NCBI RefSeq assembly: GCF_008011855.1
Contig: NZ_VOUX01000007.1
Span: forward strand, 1-64,000
Direction of reading: 5' to 3'
Source: Serratia bockelmannii
Lineage (GTDB): Bacteria; Pseudomonadota; Gammaproteobacteria; Enterobacterales; Enterobacteriaceae
Length of the DNA stretch: 64,000 nucleotides
Shown: piece after piece, positions 59,229 to 64,000 of the stretch
Layout: each line of letters starts with the position of its first letter
How positions within the stretch are numbered: position 1 is the stretch's first letter
The notes under the pieces: model-generated
Told to the model about the DNA's origin: nothing
The model's input: the letters and a program-made list of their open reading frames with translations, nothing else
The model's database searches: none
Made by a program: the position numbers and the translations under genes

Positions 59229-60368
59229 ATGTTCGCTTTAACCCACGGCCGAATCTATACCGGCCACGACGTACTTGATGACCATGCAGTCATTATCGCT
59301 GATGGGCTGATCGAGAGAGTCTGCCCGGTGGCTGAATTGCCCGCCGGCATCGAAACGCGCGACCTGGGTGGCGCCATCCTGGCCCCCGGGCTTATTGACG
59401 TGCAGCTGAACGGCTGCGGCGGCGTCCAGTTCAACGATTCGCTGGAAGCAATCTCGGAAGAAACGCTGGAGATCATGCAGCGCGCCAACGAGAAATCCGG
59501 CTGCACCAGCTATCTGCCGACGCTGATCACCAGCAGCGACGAATTCATGAAGCACAGCGTCGACGTGATGCGCGCTTATCTGAAAAAGCACCAAAACCAG
59601 GCGTTGGGCCTGCACCTGGAGGGGCCGTACCTCAGCCCGGTAAAAAAAGGCACTCACAACCCGGCGTTCATTCGCAAGCCAACGCAGGACATGATCGATT
59701 ACCTGTGCGCCAACGCCGACGTGATCACCAAGGTGACGCTGGCACCGGAAATGGTTGAGCCGCACGTTATTAAACAGCTGACCGAGGCCGGCATCGTGGT
59801 CTCCGCCGGCCACTCGAATGCCACCTACGATCAGGCGCGCACCGGCTTCGCCGCCGGCATCAGCTTCGCCACCCACCTGTACAACGCCATGCCGTATATC
59901 ACCGGCCGCGAACCGGGGCTGATGGGGGCGATCTTCGATACGCCAGAGGTCTATACCGGCATCATCGCCGACGGCCATCACGTAGCCTGGGCGAGTATCC
60001 GTAACGCCAAACGCCTGAAAGGTGATAAATTGGTCTTGGTCACCGACGCGACCGCACCGGCGGGTGCAGATATTGACCAATTTATTTTCGCCGGTAAAAC
60101 AATATACTATCGGGATGGACTGTGCGTGGATGAGAACGGCACCCTGAGCGGTTCCGCGCTGACCATGATCGAAGCGGTGCGAAACAGCGTCGAGCATATC
60201 GGCATAGCGCTGGACGAAGCGCTGCGCATGGCGACGCTGTATCCGGCGCGCGCCATCGGCGTCGATCACCGTCTGGGCACCCTCGAAGCCGGCAAGGTGG
60301 CTAACCTGACCGCCTTCACCCGTGATTTCAAGATCACCAAAACGCTCGTTAACGGTAACGAGGTTTAA
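59229..60368 (+). CDS. nagA: N-acetylglucosamine-6-phosphate deacetylase
   Basis: Removes acetate from GlcNAc-6-phosphate. The start at 59229 ([18 protein letters not shown]), after AGGGGGC, gives 379 residues. Metal and catalytic motifs are [27 protein letters not shown] and [10 protein letters not shown]. It begins 18 bp after nagB. Confidence 0.97.
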   Translation: MFALTHGRIYTGHDVLDDHAVIIADGLIERVCPVAELPAGIETRDLGGAILAPGLIDVQLNGCGGVQFNDSLEAISEETLEIMQRANEKSGCTSYLPTLITSSDEFMKHSVDVMRAYLKKHQNQALGLHLEGPYLSPVKKGTHNPAFIRKPTQDMIDYLCANADVITKVTLAPEMVEPHVIKQLTEAGIVVSAGHSNATYDQARTGFAAGISFATHLYNAMPYITGREPGLMGAIFDTPEVYTGIIADGHHVAWASIRNAKRLKGDKLVLVTDATAPAGADIDQFIFAGKTIYYRDGLCVDENGTLSGSALTMIEAVRNSVEHIGIALDEALRMATLYPARAIGVDHRLGTLEAGKVANLTAFTRDFKITKTLVNGNEV

Positions 60369-60395
60369 TTCAATGAACAGCGAGTAAAATTATTG

Positions 60396-61616
60396 ATGAG
60401 CACTGGCGGACAAGCACAAATAGGGAACGTTGACTTAGTCAAACAACTTAACGGCGCGGCAGTTTACCGCCTGATCGACCAGCAGGGCCCGATCTCGCGC
60501 ATTCAGATTGCCGAGCTCAGCCAGCTCGCCCCCGCCAGCGTCACCAAAATTACTCGCCAGCTGCTGGAGCGCGGGCTGATCAAAGAAGTCGATCAGCAGG
60601 CCTCCACCGGCGGCCGCCGCGCGATCTCCATCGTGTCGGAAACCCGTCATTTCCATACCGTCGCGGTGCGTCTCGGCCGCCACGACGCCACCATCACCCT
60701 GTATGACATGAGCGGCAAGTCGCTCAGCGAAGAACACTATCCACTGCCGGAACGCACCCAGGAAACGCTGGAGAATGCGCTGTTCGCCGCCATCGCCCAA
60801 TTCATCGAAGCGAACCAGCGCCGCCTGCGCGAGCTGATCGCCATCGCGGTGATCCTGCCCGGCCTGGTGGATCCGGCGCTGGGCGTGGTGCGCTACATGC
60901 CACACATCAGCGTCAGCAATTGGGCGCTGGTGGACAACCTGCAGCAGCGCTTCAACGTCACCAGCTTCGTCGGCCACGACATCCGCAGCCTGGCCCTGGC
61001 GGAGCACTACTTCGGCGCCACCCGCGACTGCGAAGACTCGATTCTGGTGCGCCTGCACCGCGGCACCGGCGCCGGCATCATCGTCAACGGGCAGATTTTT
61101 CTCGGCAACAACGGCAACGTCGGCGAGATCGGCCATATCCAGATCGATCCGCTGGGGGAACGCTGCCACTGCGGCAACTTCGGCTGCCTGGAAACCGTGG
61201 CCGCCAACGCCGCGATCGAACAGCGCGTGCGCCAGCTGCTGAGCCAGGGCTACCCGAGCAAACTGACGCTGGAAGACTGCGGTATCAACGCCATCTGCAA
61301 GGCCGCCAACCGCGGCGATCTGCTGGCCAGCGAAGTGATCGAACACGTCGGCCGCTATCTGGGCAAAGCGGTGGCCATCGCCATCAACCTGTTCAATCCG
61401 CAGAAGGTGGTGATCGCCGGTGAGATCACCGAAGCGGACAAGGTGCTGCTGCCGGCGATCCAGAGCTGCATCAATACCCAGGTACTGAAGGACTTCCGCA
61501 AAAATCTGCCGGTGGTGACCTCCGAACTCAATCATCGCTCGGCGATCGGCGCTTTCGCCCTGGCCAAACGCGCGATGCTCAACGGCGTGCTCTTGCAGCG
61601 ATTGCTGGAAAGCTGA
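60396..61616 (+). CDS. nagC: DNA-binding regulator NagC (ROK family)
   Basis: GlcNAc-6-phosphate-responsive repressor/activator. From the ATG at 60396 it has 406 residues, as in E. coli. A winged helix (about 15-80, ISRIQIAELSQLAPASVTKITR in parts) is followed by the ROK domain with GTGAGIIVNG and the zinc-binding CHCGNFGCLE. Its likely targets in this window are the nagE-nagB and chiP operators. Confidence 0.97.
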   Translation: MSTGGQAQIGNVDLVKQLNGAAVYRLIDQQGPISRIQIAELSQLAPASVTKITRQLLERGLIKEVDQQASTGGRRAISIVSETRHFHTVAVRLGRHDATITLYDMSGKSLSEEHYPLPERTQETLENALFAAIAQFIEANQRRLRELIAIAVILPGLVDPALGVVRYMPHISVSNWALVDNLQQRFNVTSFVGHDIRSLALAEHYFGATRDCEDSILVRLHRGTGAGIIVNGQIFLGNNGNVGEIGHIQIDPLGERCHCGNFGCLETVAANAAIEQRVRQLLSQGYPSKLTLEDCGINAICKAANRGDLLASEVIEHVGRYLGKAVAIAINLFNPQKVVIAGEITEADKVLLPAIQSCINTQVLKDFRKNLPVVTSELNHRSAIGAFALAKRAMLNGVLLQRLLES

Positions 61617-61683
61617 TCCGCCGCTTCTGGCAGGTGTGTTATCGTCACCTCTTGCCTGCCGTAATCATGAGAAACAGCGACAA

Positions 61684-62436
61684 ATGAAAATCAAAAACGT
61701 TATATGCGATATCGACGGCGTGCTGCTGCATGACAATACGCCGGTGCCCGGCGCCGATCTGTTCCTGGCGCGCATCCAGGAACAAGGCATGCCGCTGGTG
61801 GTGCTGACCAACTACCCGTCACAGACCGCGCAGGATCTGGCGAACCGCTTCGCCGCCGCCGGGCTGGAAGTGCCGGAGAGCGCGTTCTATACCTCGGCGA
61901 TGGCCACCGCCGATTTCCTGCGCCGCCAGGAAGGCAAAAAGGCCTACGTGGTCGGTGAAGGCGCCCTTATCCATGAGCTGTACAAAGCCGGTTTCACCAT
62001 CACCGACATCAACCCGGATTTCGTGATCGTCGGTGAAACCCGCTCTTACAACTGGGACATGATGCACAAAGCCGCCTATTTCGTGAGCAATGGGGCGCGC
62101 TTTATCGCCACCAACCCGGATAGCCACGGCCACGGCTTCTCGCCGGCCTGCGGCGCACTGTGTGCCCCCATCGAGAAGATCACCGGCCGCAAGCCGTTTT
62201 ACGTCGGCAAGCCCAGCCCGTGGATCATTCGCGCCGCACTGAACAAAATGCAGGCGCACTCGGAAGAAACGGTGATCGTCGGCGACAACCTGCGTACCGA
62301 CATCTTGGCGGGCTTCCAGGCCGGCCTGGAAACCGTTCTGGTGCTGTCCGGTGTCTCCACGCTGAGCGACATCGAAACCATGCCGTTCCGCCCGAGCTAT
62401 GTCTACCCTTCCGTCGCCGATATCACTATCTTCTGA
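61684..62436 (+). CDS. nagD: HAD-family ribonucleotide monophosphatase NagD (UmpH)
   Basis: Nucleotidase of the HAD superfamily, class IIA cap; the E. coli enzyme dephosphorylates UMP. The start at 61684 (MKIKNVICDIDGVLLHDN) gives 250 residues, the E. coli length. Motif I is CDIDGVL, motif II VVLTNYPS, motif III KPSP and motif IV GDNLRTDI. It is the last gene of nagBACD. Confidence 0.96.
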   Translation: MKIKNVICDIDGVLLHDNTPVPGADLFLARIQEQGMPLVVLTNYPSQTAQDLANRFAAAGLEVPESAFYTSAMATADFLRRQEGKKAYVVGEGALIHELYKAGFTITDINPDFVIVGETRSYNWDMMHKAAYFVSNGARFIATNPDSHGHGFSPACGALCAPIEKITGRKPFYVGKPSPWIIRAALNKMQAHSEETVIVGDNLRTDILAGFQAGLETVLVLSGVSTLSDIETMPFRPSYVYPSVADITIF

Positions 62437-62443
62437 TGCGGCC

Positions 62444-62470
62444 ATGGCGGCCGTCCGGCCGCCATTATTT
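62444..62470 (+). terminator. nagBACD terminator
   Basis: ATGGCGGCC (62444-62452), loop GTCC, and GGCCGCCAT (62457-62465) followed by TATTT, starting 7 bp after nagD. It should separate the nag operon from chiC, though the T-run is short. Confidence 0.75.
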
Positions 62471-62626
62471 CCTTCTCCCTCAGCGTCAGTTTGAATTTAA
62501 TTCGTTCATGGCAGCAAAAGGTTTCAGCCTGCCTGCATTAAAAATCCTCATTATAACTTTACGCCCCGCCAATAGCTGATATTGCCGGCGAGCGGAAAAC
62601 CCTTACCCCTTATCAATGAGGCTACC

Positions 62627-64000
62627 ATGAGCACAAATAACATTATTAATGCCGTCGCCGCCGATGACGCGGCCATTATGCCGTCTATCGCCAATAAAAA
62701 GATCCTGATGGGTTTCTGGCACAACTGGGCCGCCGGCGTCAGTGACGGCTATCAGCAAGGCCAGTTCACCAATATGAACCTGACCGACATTCCCGCCGAG
62801 TACAACGTGGTGGCCGTCGCCTTTATGAAAGGCCAGGGCATCCCGACCTTCAAACCTTACAACCTGTCCGACGCCGAGTTTCGCCGCCAGGTAGGCGTGC
62901 TGAACAGCCAGGGCCGCGCGGTGCTGATCTCCCTCGGCGGCGCAGACGCGCATATCGAGCTGAAAACCGGCGACGAGGACAAGCTGAAAGACGAGATTAT
63001 TCGCCTGGTGGAAGTCTATGGCTTCGACGGCCTGGATATCGATCTGGAACAGGCGGCGATCGGCGCCGCCAATAATAAAACCGTCTTGCCTGCGGCGCTG
63101 AAAAAAGTAAAAGACCATTACGCCGCCCAGGGGAAAAACTTTATTATCAGCATGGCGCCGGAATTCCCGTATTTGCGCACCAACGGCACCTACCTGGATT
63201 ATATTAACGCCCTCGAAGGCTATTACGACTTTATCGCGCCGCAATATTATAACCAGGGCGGCGACGGTATTTGGGTGGATGAACTCAATGCCTGGATCAC
63301 GCAGAATAACGACGCCATGAAAGAGGACTTCCTCTACTACCTGACGGAAAGCCTGGTTACCGGCACCCGCGGCTATGCGAAGATCCCGGCGGCGAAATTC
63401 GTCATCGGCCTGCCGAGCAACAACGATGCCGCCGCCACCGGCTACGTGGTCAACAAACAGGCGGTGTATAACGCTTTCTCGCGTCTCGACGCCAAAAACC
63501 TGTCGATCAAGGGCCTGATGACCTGGTCAATCAACTGGGATAACGGCAAGAGCAAAGCCGGCGTCGCCTACAATTGGGAGTTCAAAACCCGCTATGCGCC
63601 GCTGATTCAGGGCGGCGTCACCCCGCCGCCGGGAAAGCCTAATGCGCCGACGGCGCTGACGGTCTCCGAGCTGGGCGCCACCTCGCTGAAACTGAGCTGG
63701 GCCGCCGCCACCGGCGCCTCACCGATCGCCAGCTACACCGTCTACCGCAACGGCAACCCGATCGGCCAAACCGCCGGTCTGTCGCTGGCCGACAGCGGTC
63801 TGACGCCGGCAACCCAGTACAGCTACTTCGTTACCGCGACCGACACCCTGGGCAATACCTCCCTGCCGAGCAGTGCGCTGGCGGTCAAAACCGCCAACGA
63901 CGGCACGCCGCCCGATCCGGGCGCGCCCGAATGGCAGAACAACCACAGCTACAAAGCCGGCGACGTCGTGAGTTATAAAGGCAAGAAATACACCTGTATT
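62627..64000 (+). CDS. chiC: Chitinase C (GH18), 3' end outside the window
   Basis: The frame is open from the ATG at 62627 (MSTNNIINAVAADDAAIM), after GAGG, to the window edge: 458 codons of an expected 480 or so. The GH18 catalytic domain (about 25-320) has DGLDIDLEQA with the acid Glu141. A fibronectin type III domain (about 335-420, APTALTVSELGATSLKLSW) follows, then the start of a CBM5/12 chitin-binding domain (PEWQNNHSYKAGDVVSYKGK). It matches S. marcescens ChiC, an endo-acting chitinase. No signal peptide is present; export by the Chi holin/endopeptidase route is known for this species. It is 190 bp beyond nagD. Confidence 0.96.
   Translation, partial: MSTNNIINAVAADDAAIMPSIANKKILMGFWHNWAAGVSDGYQQGQFTNMNLTDIPAEYNVVAVAFMKGQGIPTFKPYNLSDAEFRRQVGVLNSQGRAVLISLGGADAHIELKTGDEDKLKDEIIRLVEVYGFDGLDIDLEQAAIGAANNKTVLPAALKKVKDHYAAQGKNFIISMAPEFPYLRTNGTYLDYINALEGYYDFIAPQYYNQGGDGIWVDELNAWITQNNDAMKEDFLYYLTESLVTGTRGYAKIPAAKFVIGLPSNNDAAATGYVVNKQAVYNAFSRLDAKNLSIKGLMTWSINWDNGKSKAGVAYNWEFKTRYAPLIQGGVTPPPGKPNAPTALTVSELGATSLKLSWAAATGASPIASYTVYRNGNPIGQTAGLSLADSGLTPATQYSYFVTATDTLGNTSLPSSALAVKTANDGTPPDPGAPEWQNNHSYKAGDVVSYKGKKYTCI

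Noticed and set aside
62603-63244. 213-codon minus-strand open frame near the right end
   Set aside because: It lies opposite chiC, whose GH18 motif and start are clear; the chiC frame simply has no stop before the window ends.

Overview
The window is chromosomal DNA from a Serratia, most likely S. marcescens. Nearly every protein reads as a close relative of a known E. coli or Yersinia protein. Three genes match the classic S. marcescens chitin enzymes: the 885-residue GH20 chitobiase at 49110..51767, the OprD-type chitoporin at 52153..53556, and the leaderless GH18 chitinase ChiC that runs off the right edge. Coding density is high and GC-rich. I see no insertion sequence, prophage, CRISPR array, rRNA or broken gene. 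The species name is inference from protein resemblance.

Gene order follows the E. coli segment from the lysT tRNA cluster to nagD, with a few blocks swapped. From the left: tRNA-Lys, the Tol-Pal envelope complex (ybgC-tolQRAB-pal-cpoB), cytochrome bd (cydABX-ybgE), a periplasmic metallophosphatase not expected at this point, the TCA operon sdhCDAB-sucABCD, and divergent gltA. Next come nei, a 5-oxoproline block (pcp, DUF979, DUF969, pxpA, pxpC, pxpB), ybgI, a periplasmic class II cyclic-nucleotide phosphodiesterase, photolyase, and a DUF523-DUF1722 protein of the RudS type. Then follow ybfA, the high-affinity potassium system kdpFABCDE, a His-rich PadR regulator with a DUF3861 partner, pgm, seqA, ybfF, ybfE, fldA and fur.

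The right third is a chitin and amino-sugar region. A chiP-chiQ-chb operon gives an outer-membrane chitoporin, a lipoprotein and a periplasmic chitobiase. After glnS come the GlcNAc PTS transporter nagE and divergent nagBACD, then chiC. Together these cover chitin cleavage outside the cell, oligosaccharide uptake, cleavage to GlcNAc, PTS import, and deacetylation and deamination to fructose-6-phosphate. NagC-like operators sit before chiP and between nagE and nagB. The chiP leader is complementary to the known sRNA ChiX.

The points most worth a second look are: the DUF969/DUF979 membrane pair inside a pyroglutamate operon (candidate transporter); the tRNA-4-thiouridine desulfidase-like gene directly upstream of photolyase; the three-copy GATATATCTAAA operator array of the PadR gene; long GAACCT-type dyads in two TCA-gene intergenic regions; and a strong intrinsic terminator between kdpC and kdpD.
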